This document shows positions 21,424 through 29,707 of a stretch of DNA of 64,000 bases, in pieces (the stretch's first letter is position 1; each line of letters begins with the position of its first letter). The notes beneath the pieces were generated by a model. It saw only the letters and a list, made by a program, of their open reading frames with translations. It did not search any database and was not told the origin of the DNA. The DNA comes from Belliella kenyensis. GTDB lineage: Bacteria; Bacteroidota; Bacteroidia; Cytophagales; Cyclobacteriaceae. The stretch spans positions 124,001-188,000 of the forward strand of contig NZ_JAKZGR010000009.1 of the NCBI RefSeq assembly GCF_022549675.1, read 5' to 3'. The translations under genes and the position numbers were made by a program.

Positions 21424-21723
21424 ATTTTATTTGGTTTTGTTCATTAACATAAGATACACGAAATTTAGTGCCATCTGTTATTTCAAATCAAGTCTTTTCA
21501 TGCTAAAACAAGCTGTTTTTAACATGGTTTAACATGGCCCATGTTTATTTTAAACTTTTTTAAAGTGATTTATTCTGCTTACAAAATTCATTCTGTTCAC
21601 AACTAATATAACAGATTTTATCCTCTATGGTTCATATTGGTGGTTTAATAAATTGAAGTTATGTTTTGATTGATATAGTTCAATTTTATGAAGTATCTTT
21701 ATTCTCCAATTAATTTATCTGAC
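21424..21723. other. Divergent intergenic region, htrA / mscS-like gene
   Basis: 300 nt of AT-rich sequence between divergent genes. It holds a near-palindrome AACATGG-C-CCATGTT at 21531-21545 with a further direct copy of AACATGG at 21521. I found no gene and no clear TAnnTTTG element on either strand. Confidence 0.4.
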
Positions 21724-24213
21724 ATGATGAGATACATCTTATTGATATGTTTATTAGTGGTTTTTTCTTCCGAAAGTATGGGGTTTCAAACTAATCTGGA
21801 GGCCATTGATACACTTTTGAATAATAGCGAGAATGTAGAAGAAAAGGTTTCAAAACCTACTTTGGAAGGAAGCATTAAGCGAGCTCAAGATTACACCATT
21901 TTATTGGGAAAGCTTAGTGTTAAGCTTGGTAATGAATTAGATACTTTAACTATTTTAGAGGATCTACCCATTGCTGAAAGACTTATTGAAGTAGTGGAAG
22001 GCCGTTTGGAAAACAGAGATCAAGGGATCAATATTCGGTATTTGAGTGAACTAGATAATCTTTTGAATAATATCAGGTCTCAAGTTGCGGTGTCAGAGCG
22101 TAGGATTACTGCCCGTACAGAAGAACTTATAAGCGTGAGAACTGGGCTAGATTCTATGAGGCAAGACGGATTGATGAAACTCAATCTCAAAGACCCTGAT
22201 ATACTTCCTGAATACCAAACAGCCTTAGCGCAATTGCGAAATAGAATCAGTCGAGCGGACAGTATTTTAAATGCCCAAAGGGTGCTGACAGCTGGGTATC
22301 AAACACGAGTCTCTAATATGATGATTAGGGTAACGGAGATTTCATCAGCATTGGATAATGAAAGGCGAAGAGCGGAGAGAGCTCTCTTGTCTAGGGATAT
22401 TAATTTTTTGTGGCAACCTAAGAGTTATGAGTCTGCCTCGAATTTGTCAGAAGTATTTATGGATTCTTTACGTCTCAATGAGGTTATTTTAAAGCGGTAT
22501 TTAAAAAGCCATTTAGGTGTTATCGTGTTGATTTTTATTGTTTTTGTTGTGGTTGCAATTTGGGTTAGAAACATGGTTTTGAAAATTAAAGCGGAGAAGG
22601 AGTTTGCAAAAATCATTATCGACAGAGCTCATTATATACCAAAGTATCCTGTGCTAAGTGTTGTGGTGATGATTCTTCCTTTTGTACCTTTCTTTTTCAC
22701 CAATCCCACTATTTCTTTTACTACTTTATTGTTATGGATCGATGTAGTGGTAGTCACTTTGTTGCTTTGGTCAGGTTTCCCGAAGGGACTTTTCCAAACT
22801 TGGTTGGGGTTCGTTTTTATATTTTTTGTGTATACAGTGAGCAACTTGTATCGAGATGTGAATTATTCAGAGAGATGGTATCTATTGGTTTTAAGTGTAG
22901 CTGGTATTTTTTTAGCATTTAGAATACTAAAATTTAAAAGGAATAATCCGGAGATGCTTCCATATCTCATCACCATCTTGGTCAAGCTTTTTATAGGTCT
23001 TCAATCATTTTCAATTTTGGCGAATATTTTTGGAAGGTTTAATTTGTCCAAGCTTTTGGGAGTAGCAGCAGCGCTTAGTTTTTCACAAGCAATTGGATTA
23101 TACTTGTTTGTACAAATTGTAATGGAAATCATCTATTTGCAAATTGAAGTTCGGAAAACCAATGAGAATGATTTTACCTCATACATAGATTTTCACGGGA
23201 TTCAGACGAGGGTGAAGCGAACCCTTTATGGTTTTGTAAGCTTAATTTGGATTTACTACTTTTTGGATAATTTGTCCTTGCTGGACTTATTTATGGATGA
23301 GGGTTTTAGTTTTTTAGCTACAGAAAGGAATCTTTTCAATACCAAGTTTACCTATGGTAACATCTTGGTTTTCTTTGTGATTGTATATGTGGCAAGTATT
23401 TTGGCCAATAACATAGCTTACTTTGCGACTATCAAGGATCAGCAACAGGGTAGCCTTCGAGAGAAACGGCTCGGGTCCTCTATATTATTGATAAGACTTG
23501 GTGTATTGGCAGCTGGTTTTATACTTGCTATTGGGGCTTCAGGGATAGGTTTTGACAAAATCGCTATAGTGTTAGGAGCCTTGACACTGGGGATAAGCTT
23601 TGGTTTGCAGACCATTGTGAACAACTTGGTGTCTGGTGTGATTCTAGCTTTCGAAAAGCCAATCCAAATAGGAGATGCTATAGAAGTAGGAGGGAGATCG
23701 GGTACGGTAAAAGATGTTGGGATCAGATCAAGTAAAATACAATCCTATGACGGTTCAGAAATCATCATCCCCAATGGTGATTTGCTATCTCAACACCTGA
23801 TCAATTGGACACTTTCTGATAAGCGTAGAAGGGTAGAGCTTCTTATTGGGGTCAGCTATAGGTCAGATGTAGATTTGGTGACAAGCTTGATCAAAAAGAG
23901 ACTGGAAAGGGATGATATTATGAAAGCTCCTGAACCTAGAGTCTATTTGCAAAACTTTGCAGATAGCGCTATAGAATTCAGGGTGCTGTTTTGGGTAGAA
24001 AACTTTGATATATGGGTTATCTTGAGAGATGAAGTCATGAGAGGTATATTCAGTGACTTCAATACCAATGGTGTCGAGATACCTTTCCCACAACGAGATT
24101 TGAATATCAAAAACTTTCCTTGGCTGAAAGGAGAGTCCATCAAGTCAATTCCAGAAGTGAGAGAGGAATCAGAGCCTCAAGATAATTCGGATATTCAAGG
24201 AAATGAAGCTTGA
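21724..24213 (+). CDS. Large MscS-family mechanosensitive channel
   Basis: 829 aa from ATG 21724, chosen because it begins a signal peptide (MMRYILLICLLVVF); an ATG 12 codons earlier is possible. The order is: signal peptide, a periplasmic helical domain of about 230 residues with heptad-like stretches, about ten membrane segments from residue 265 to 640, then the MscS core. The pore helix ALTLGISFGLQTIVNNLVSG and the beta domain FEKPIQIGDAIEVGGRSGTV are clear. This is the MscK/YbdG-like large class, gated by membrane tension to release solutes in hypo-osmotic shock. Its stop abuts the rlmB stop. Confidence 0.92.
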   Translation: MMRYILLICLLVVFSSESMGFQTNLEAIDTLLNNSENVEEKVSKPTLEGSIKRAQDYTILLGKLSVKLGNELDTLTILEDLPIAERLIEVVEGRLENRDQGINIRYLSELDNLLNNIRSQVAVSERRITARTEELISVRTGLDSMRQDGLMKLNLKDPDILPEYQTALAQLRNRISRADSILNAQRVLTAGYQTRVSNMMIRVTEISSALDNERRRAERALLSRDINFLWQPKSYESASNLSEVFMDSLRLNEVILKRYLKSHLGVIVLIFIVFVVVAIWVRNMVLKIKAEKEFAKIIIDRAHYIPKYPVLSVVVMILPFVPFFFTNPTISFTTLLLWIDVVVVTLLLWSGFPKGLFQTWLGFVFIFFVYTVSNLYRDVNYSERWYLLVLSVAGIFLAFRILKFKRNNPEMLPYLITILVKLFIGLQSFSILANIFGRFNLSKLLGVAAALSFSQAIGLYLFVQIVMEIIYLQIEVRKTNENDFTSYIDFHGIQTRVKRTLYGFVSLIWIYYFLDNLSLLDLFMDEGFSFLATERNLFNTKFTYGNILVFFVIVYVASILANNIAYFATIKDQQQGSLREKRLGSSILLIRLGVLAAGFILAIGASGIGFDKIAIVLGALTLGISFGLQTIVNNLVSGVILAFEKPIQIGDAIEVGGRSGTVKDVGIRSSKIQSYDGSEIIIPNGDLLSQHLINWTLSDKRRRVELLIGVSYRSDVDLVTSLIKKRLERDDIMKAPEPRVYLQNFADSAIEFRVLFWVENFDIWVILRDEVMRGIFSDFNTNGVEIPFPQRDLNIKNFPWLKGESIKSIPEVREESEPQDNSDIQGNEA

Positions 24214-24987
24214 TTAATTTCGCTGCCTGATAGCTTCGTAGATCACTACGCCTGCTGCTACTGATACGTTTAAGCTTTCGATATTGCCTGACAATGGGAT
24301 TTTGACAAACTCATCGCTGATACCCATGAGTTCTTGAGAAATCCCATCTTCTTCTGATCCCATGATCAAGGCTGTGGGAGCTTTGAAATCTGCGTCGTAC
24401 ATGGCTCTTTCAGTTTTCTCTGTCACACTGACTACATTAAGCCCCATTTTCTTCAGATCTTTTACAGTGTAGTAGAGGTTTTTTACCCTACACACGGGGA
24501 TGAAGTTTAGTGCACCTGCAGACGTCTTTACAGCATCTGAATTGATCTGTGCGCTTCCTTTTTCTGGGATCACTATAGCATGTACACCTGCACAATCGGC
24601 TGTCCTTGCGATAGCTCCGAAGTTCCTGACGTCGGTGATTCTGTCAAGCACAAGCACCATAGGTGCAATACCTTTAGAGAAGCATTCATCTATCACATTG
24701 TCCAAAGATGCATACTGAATGGATGAAATATGGGCAATTACACCTTGGTGATTTTTTCGAGTGATTCTGTTCAGCTTGGCATCAGGCACTCTTACGACTG
24801 GTATTCTTTCTTCCTTGGCAAGCTTGAGCAATTCCTTGATCAAGTCGTTGTTCAGCTCTTTATTGATCAGAATTTTATCAATGTCTTTTTCAGCATGGAT
24901 AGCTTCCATGACTGCTCTGGTACCGAATAAGAAATCTTTATCTTGCTCTCCTTTGTTGATTAGAAATCCATCCTTCCGCTTCTCCAT
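24214..24987 (-). CDS. rlmB: 23S rRNA (guanosine-2'-O-)-methyltransferase RlmB
   Basis: 257-aa SpoU/TrmH-class enzyme that 2'-O-methylates a guanosine in the 23S peptidyl transferase region. The N-terminal substrate-binding domain begins FLFGTRAVMEAI. The SPOUT knot motifs are LDRITDVRNFGAIARTAD (motif 1), ALIMGSEEDGIS (motif 2) and IPLSGNIESLNVSVAAGV (motif 3). ATG 24987 is preferred over an in-frame start at 25008. It overlaps the upstream GWxTD gene by 28 nt, suggesting coupling, and converges on the MscS gene with no gap. Confidence 0.93.
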   Translation of the reverse strand: MEKRKDGFLINKGEQDKDFLFGTRAVMEAIHAEKDIDKILINKELNNDLIKELLKLAKEERIPVVRVPDAKLNRITRKNHQGVIAHISSIQYASLDNVIDECFSKGIAPMVLVLDRITDVRNFGAIARTADCAGVHAIVIPEKGSAQINSDAVKTSAGALNFIPVCRVKNLYYTVKDLKKMGLNVVSVTEKTERAMYDADFKAPTALIMGSEEDGISQELMGISDEFVKIPLSGNIESLNVSVAAGVVIYEAIRQRN

Positions 24988-26207
24988 AGTGTAATGCTTT
25001 GAAACCACTCCGGCTGTAGTGCTCTGGAGCGATTGAGTGTGTAATAATTTGGAGTCAAAATATTTTTGACGCGTGCAAAGGTAAAGTTTATTTTTGAATT
25101 TGAGTTAAGATCTCCATAAGTCCATATCTCTGCATTCTGGCGGAACACCACACCATTCGGTGGCCCCATCACCGTGTAGACCATGCCTCGATCTGTTTTC
25201 CAGCCTTCTTTGAAGTCTGTAAAAAGAATGTTAGCAAATTCGATTTGTCTGAAATATTCTCTGATCAATGTTTTGGCTGCTTCTTCATCTTTGGTGATTC
25301 CAATCCAATACTGATCCAGAGCCTTCTTTTTATCGGTAGCTTCCAATAACTGCTCATGTTCTTTTCTGGTAGAAATATAAACTACCATGTCAATCATGTC
25401 TTCCCATGTGTTTACTCTTGGAAATGCTTCAGGGGCTGTTTTTATCATTAATCCAGCCGTAGAGTTGGTGTCAGATTGTATAAAGTAATAGCCGTCATCA
25501 TCAAAACTTCTGGGAGTATTGATCAAAAAATCACCTTGATATTCCACTTTTACTTCTCTAGGCACAGGGGCTGGTTTTGTTTCCATAGGAGGGAATGGAG
25601 CGCCAAATGCTGCGGGGTAATGAAACCTGTGTAAATTCATAGCTGTTCCCTGAAACAGAAGTGCTTGCTCTTTGGTCAAGAAAGTCTGATCAAATGGAAT
25701 ACTATTCCCGAAATAAGCACCAAAATTCGGATGCCCTAGAATAAACGGACCAACCAAATCCATGTGGTAATAGTATTCATCCCCCTGCCGAGAATCGACA
25801 ATTTTGACCAAAGCAATAGCTTCTGATTGTTCTTCTGGAATTACGATTCGCTCTTCAAAATAAAAATGGCTTGGTGTATCTTTTTTCAAATCACTCTCTT
25901 GTAACCTAGTGAGATTTTCCTGTGTGAAAGTCTGTTGATAGGAATTCAAAATGGTGTAATAAAATTCATAATCATCAAATCTGGCATCATCCTCAAGTTT
26001 CTCTATGGGGATTTGCAAGATGAAATTTCTTTCACTTGATTGGATAGGGATGATTTTGGGTGAAAGCCTTGAGTACCGTGAGTACCTTAGGGATTGGTTG
26101 GTGTTTTCCAGACTTTGTTGGCCGAAAGATGCCGTGGTAGAAGTTAATCCTAGTAATAAAGCCAGGATTATTGCAGTGAATTTCGAAGAGATCTTGTTTC
26201 TTATCAT
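24960..26207 (-). CDS. GWxTD domain-containing secreted protein
   Basis: 415 aa from ATG 26207, which begins a signal peptide (residues 8-27, ending TASFGQ). The C-terminal third holds the domain's namesake GWKTDRGMVYTVMGPP, then VVFRQNAEIWTYG. This domain occurs in exported proteins of Bacteroidota and relatives. Its biochemical function is not known to me. No lipobox is seen. Its end overlaps rlmB. Confidence 0.85.
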   Translation of the reverse strand: MIRNKISSKFTAIILALLLGLTSTTASFGQQSLENTNQSLRYSRYSRLSPKIIPIQSSERNFILQIPIEKLEDDARFDDYEFYYTILNSYQQTFTQENLTRLQESDLKKDTPSHFYFEERIVIPEEQSEAIALVKIVDSRQGDEYYYHMDLVGPFILGHPNFGAYFGNSIPFDQTFLTKEQALLFQGTAMNLHRFHYPAAFGAPFPPMETKPAPVPREVKVEYQGDFLINTPRSFDDDGYYFIQSDTNSTAGLMIKTAPEAFPRVNTWEDMIDMVVYISTRKEHEQLLEATDKKKALDQYWIGITKDEEAAKTLIREYFRQIEFANILFTDFKEGWKTDRGMVYTVMGPPNGVVFRQNAEIWTYGDLNSNSKINFTFARVKNILTPNYYTLNRSRALQPEWFQSITLWRSGRMDF

Positions 26208-26226
26208 TTGGTTCAAAAATTAACCT

Positions 26227-26234
26227 TAATTTTG
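26227..26234 (+). promoter_or_regulatory. -7 element before the methyltransferase gene
   Basis: TAATTTTG fits TAnnTTTG and lies 21 nt before ATG 26256. A TTTG at 26207-26210 is 16 nt upstream, shorter than ideal. Confidence 0.45.
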
Positions 26235-26255
26235 CTCAAATTAATAAAATTTTAA

Positions 26256-27035
26256 ATGGCTACCTATACAACGGAAATTGCATCAGATAAGTTGGTCAGT
26301 GACAACCCAATTCATCAACGATTACTCAAAGCCTATATTGCGGCCAAATCTCTGGTCTCTGGGAATCTGCTTGAAGTTGGCTGCGGTGAAGGAAGGGGGG
26401 TTGAGGAATTGCTTGATCAAGTAGATAGTTATCTTGGTATTGATAAGATTGAGTCAGTCATTGTTGATTTGAAAAAGAGGTTCCCGGAAGTTGATTTTCA
26501 GCAAGCAGTTATTCCACCATTTGAAGGTTTAGTGTCCAATAGTTTTGATACTGTAGTCAGTTTTCAGGTGATCGAACACATTCAAGATGATCGACTTTTT
26601 TTGGAAGAGATCTATCGGGTATTGAAGCCTGGAGGAAAAGCAATTATTTCCACCCCAAACATTAGACACACACTTTCTAGAAACCCTTGGCATATCAGAG
26701 AATATACCGCTAAGGAGCTAGAAGGGCTTTGTGACAAGATTTTTGACAAGGTAGAAGCAATGGGGATTGGTGGAAATGATAAAGTATGGAGCTATCATGA
26801 GGAAAACAGAAAGTCAGTAAATAAAATCATGCGCTTTGATATCTTTGACCTGCAACATAGGCTTCCTGCAGCAGTTTTAAGGTTACCCTATGAGATTCTT
26901 AATCGTATGAATAGAAATAAACTTCACAAAAAGCAAGGTAGCACAGTCACGGACATCAAGCATGATGATTATCTATTGGTTGATAATCCTGATCAGGGCT
27001 TGGATTTGTTTTATGTGTTGGGGAAAAAAAGCTGA
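26256..27035 (+). CDS. Class I SAM-dependent methyltransferase
   Basis: 259-aa protein. The SAM-binding motif I is LLEVGCGEGRGVEELL near residue 38, the acidic ribose ligand is in YLGIDKIES, motif II is FDTVVSFQVIEHI, and LKPGGKAIISTPN is the strand-5 motif. The fold is methyltransferase type 11, as in small-molecule and lipid/sugar methyltransferases; the substrate is not evident. It is a single gene closed by a terminator. Confidence 0.85.
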   Translation: MATYTTEIASDKLVSDNPIHQRLLKAYIAAKSLVSGNLLEVGCGEGRGVEELLDQVDSYLGIDKIESVIVDLKKRFPEVDFQQAVIPPFEGLVSNSFDTVVSFQVIEHIQDDRLFLEEIYRVLKPGGKAIISTPNIRHTLSRNPWHIREYTAKELEGLCDKIFDKVEAMGIGGNDKVWSYHEENRKSVNKIMRFDIFDLQHRLPAAVLRLPYEILNRMNRNKLHKKQGSTVTDIKHDDYLLVDNPDQGLDLFYVLGKKS

Positions 27036-27090
27036 AATGAATTACAGATCAACCTGGAAGAGGGTTGCACTTGTTAGTATTACATAAAAA

Positions 27091-27118
27091 AAACACCCGA
27101 AACTATGGGTGCTTTTTT
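27091..27118 (+). terminator. Terminator after the methyltransferase gene
   Basis: CACCC (27094-27098) pairs with GGGTG (27107-27111), flanked by an A run and followed by six T residues. The A and T runs would allow function on both strands. Confidence 0.7.
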
Positions 27119-27216
27119 GTCTATGAAATGCTTAAGCAAGTACTTTTTCCAAACGCCTTGGTTGACTTTATTCCTGTTTTTGTGCTTTTCAAAAACGCAG
27201 GGTAACCATTCGCTTA

Positions 27217-27846
27217 TCAAATGAAAACTGTAAATCCGAATTTAAACCCAATGGTGTTTAGCTTGTTTGAAAATGAACTTTCATTTTCACTTAGTTTCAT
27301 AGAATTGTAGCTGGCCATTAGATCAATCGAACTTTTTGCCCCTAAGAGTATGGCTATACCCAGTCCTCCTGCGATGTTTGATAGGGAGTATTTGTTCTCG
27401 ATATTCACGGAGCCAATTTTGTTTTCTTGATTTCTTGCTCCAAAAAGAGAATTTGCTTCTGCATAAGGCCTGATTTTTTCACCAGGAAAATAGTATCTGG
27501 CGAAGGGACCTGCGGCAAATAAGTTAGATTTGCTTTCTGTTTCAATGGCAGCTTGGGTAGTTTTACCATTACCAAAAGAGAGTGCCAAATCTAATCCAAG
27601 AGCTAGATTGTCTAGAACAAAATACCCGACTTTTGGAGATAGATAAATGTTTGAACTCTTTATTTCGCCAGTGCTTCCGTCAGCAAGTTCAAATTTGGAA
27701 GAGCTAAACCCTATCGTCATTGGACCGCTGACTTCACCAAGTCCAACGGTAGTTCCTGCCCCCAATAAAAACCTTCCCTTTTCTGTTTGGGCTTTGATTG
27801 TAAATCCACAGCATAATAAAACGAATACCAAAAGTCCTTTTTTCAT
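27217..27846 (-). CDS. Outer-membrane beta-barrel protein
   Basis: 209 aa from ATG 27846 (MKKGLLVFVLLCCGFTIKAQ), a signal peptide with cleavage after KAQ. The rest alternates hydrophobic and polar residues in strands (for example VGYFVLDNLALGLDLALSFG) and ends in an aromatic strand IGFKFGFTVFI, typical of small OmpX/OmpW-like eight-stranded barrels. It is the last of three - strand genes, 26 nt after the propeller gene. Confidence 0.82.
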   Translation of the reverse strand: MKKGLLVFVLLCCGFTIKAQTEKGRFLLGAGTTVGLGEVSGPMTIGFSSSKFELADGSTGEIKSSNIYLSPKVGYFVLDNLALGLDLALSFGNGKTTQAAIETESKSNLFAAGPFARYYFPGEKIRPYAEANSLFGARNQENKIGSVNIENKYSLSNIAGGLGIAILLGAKSSIDLMASYNSMKLSENESSFSNKLNTIGFKFGFTVFI

Positions 27847-27872
27847 AAAATTTATAAGATTAAACATTTAAA

Positions 27873-29135
27873 TCATCTATAAGCTTCAAAGCAATAAGCG
27901 TTAAGTCCTCCTAAAGCAATGACTTTACCTTTTTTGTTGTTTTCTCCTGGGATAACATAGACTGCGGATGTCCTGAACCTATCCCCACTTTCTCCTAAAT
28001 AGTTGATGTCAATTTTCCACACTGTTTTTCCACTTCCAATGTCTATGGCATGAAGATTACCTGTAGCACCTCCTACAAAGTAAACTACTCCATTGAGGTA
28101 ACTCATGTAGCTACTGGTGCCAGATCCTCTTGTTTTCCAAAGTTGAGTTCCTGATATTGGGTCAAGACAATAGACAAATTGATCTTCATTATTGACCACC
28201 AGCTTTCCTTCCTCGATCAGGAAATTGGAAAAGAATGTTTCCCCATCAAACCTTCGCTTCCAGAGCTGTTTTCCAGATCGGATGTCATGGCAGGCAAGTT
28301 CAAAGCCTACAGCCAAATAGACCCGGTCATTGTATATTACAGGAGGGTTTAGTAGTGTTCCATTTAGACTAGGCTCGACTATGACCGACTTCTCGTAAAT
28401 CCATTCGCCGTTTGTTTTGTCCCATAGTCCAAGATATGACTGTAAGTTATATCCTGAGATACCCTCCTGCCAAACCACAATCAAGTGTTCTTTCCCATCA
28501 AAATCAATAGGGACTGCGGCGGGTACCGAGCCTATACGATTTCCTCCATAAAGATGATTGCCAGTAAAATTTGGAATTAAATATTCTTCAATCTTCCCAG
28601 TATACATATCTCCCTTAAATACTATAGACTGATCAATAGAGTCAGGAAAGGCATCGGATCGACCAAAAATGTAAAATTCAGCACCTTTACCATAAGTATG
28701 AGACCAAAAAGATCTATCTTCTCGCTTTCTCCAATGGGTTTCTCCAGTTTTAATATTAACTGCATATAGCCGGCTTCCTATATTGTAAAAAAGGATGTTT
28801 TGATACAAATGAAACATGTATATAACTATCTCTTCTGTTTCAGGAACAAACCTTTCATCCCATTCCCAAATTGTATTACCACTTTCAGTATTTATCATAG
28901 ATAGCAATCTTCCCAAAGGGCCATCTGTCATAGGAATCACTATGTTTTTCTCCAAATAAATCGGAGTATCCATTCTTCCATTGACTTGAGGATTGGATTT
29001 GTGCAGACGTTTTTTCCATAAGTAAGGAATGGATATCAGCTCCCCTTTATCATTACGCTTAAGCGTGGGAGTATCCTCTTTGGAGCATGAAGCTCCAAAG
29101 AGGATTATTAGGATGAAGATAAAATAAATTTTCAC
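27873..29135 (-). CDS. PQQ-type beta-propeller lipoprotein
   Basis: 420 aa. The signal peptide ends in the lipobox FGASC (Cys17). At least six repeats of the PQQ/quinoprotein-like blade follow (for example NTESGNTIWEWD, NIKTGETHWRK, DIRSGKQLWKR, DPISGTQLWKTRG and DIGSGKTVWK). No PQQ cofactor partner is seen, so it is probably a scaffold like BamB rather than an enzyme. It lies 6 nt after the 141-aa orphan gene. Confidence 0.85.
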   Translation of the reverse strand: MKIYFIFILIILFGASCSKEDTPTLKRNDKGELISIPYLWKKRLHKSNPQVNGRMDTPIYLEKNIVIPMTDGPLGRLLSMINTESGNTIWEWDERFVPETEEIVIYMFHLYQNILFYNIGSRLYAVNIKTGETHWRKREDRSFWSHTYGKGAEFYIFGRSDAFPDSIDQSIVFKGDMYTGKIEEYLIPNFTGNHLYGGNRIGSVPAAVPIDFDGKEHLIVVWQEGISGYNLQSYLGLWDKTNGEWIYEKSVIVEPSLNGTLLNPPVIYNDRVYLAVGFELACHDIRSGKQLWKRRFDGETFFSNFLIEEGKLVVNNEDQFVYCLDPISGTQLWKTRGSGTSSYMSYLNGVVYFVGGATGNLHAIDIGSGKTVWKIDINYLGESGDRFRTSAVYVIPGENNKKGKVIALGGLNAYCFEAYR

Positions 29136-29141
29136 TTTTTT

Positions 29142-29567
29142 TTATCTTCTTGGTATAAAGAATAAATCATCTCTTAGTCCAAAAGCTCTTTCAAACTCAG
29201 CTTTGGTGGCATCATTAGGAGATCCATTGAGTCTGCTGTTGGACATGTTTAGCAATTCTATATGATTTGCGCCATTGATATAGTACCGATTTGAGCTTGG
29301 GATAAAAGAAAGATCTTGACTGTATGAAGGGATAAAACCATCGGAGGGGTAATTCACCATTACATTCCTAGTTCTCTGTATAAATCCCCATTCGCCACAT
29401 GCACCATCCCTGTCGTTTGGACTATAGCTATGTTCAAGCTCAAGAAGTCTTCCTTGACTTCTTACACATGGAATCCATATTTGTTGATAATATGTCTGTT
29501 CTTCAAGTCTACTTGTTCGGGTCAAGCCATTCCAGATAGTTTCACTATTGTCAAAAAATATTTTCAT
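29142..29567 (-). CDS. Uncharacterised protein, possibly a hydrolase C-terminal fragment
   Basis: 141 aa with no signal peptide although its partners are exported. PSDGFIPSYSQDL and the later GANHIELLNMSNSRL resemble the Asp and His regions of alpha/beta-hydrolase C-termini, but there is no nucleophile-elbow domain, so it may be what is left of a longer lipase-like gene. Cysteines are in IPCVRS and DGACGEWG. It is the first gene of the group, 80 nt after the terminator at 29649-29676. The function is unknown. Confidence 0.55.
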   Translation of the reverse strand: MKIFFDNSETIWNGLTRTSRLEEQTYYQQIWIPCVRSQGRLLELEHSYSPNDRDGACGEWGFIQRTRNVMVNYPSDGFIPSYSQDLSFIPSSNRYYINGANHIELLNMSNSRLNGSPNDATKAEFERAFGLRDDLFFIPRR

Positions 29568-29648
29568 AATTAAAAGAGTTTAAAATGTTTAAAAACTCCT
29601 TGAATATAACTCTTTAATTGAGAAAATAATTAGGTGACCTAAAAAAAT

Positions 29649-29676
29649 AAAAGCACCCTAGCTGTAAGGTGCTTTT
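29649..29676. terminator. Terminator after the DUF2723 gene
   Basis: A 9-bp stem AAAAGCACC (29649-29657) against GGTGCTTTT (29668-29676). It serves the - strand gene that ends at 29708. Confidence 0.75.
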
Positions 29677-29707
29677 AGTTTGTGTTAGTTCGAAATGGTA
29701 AAATATT

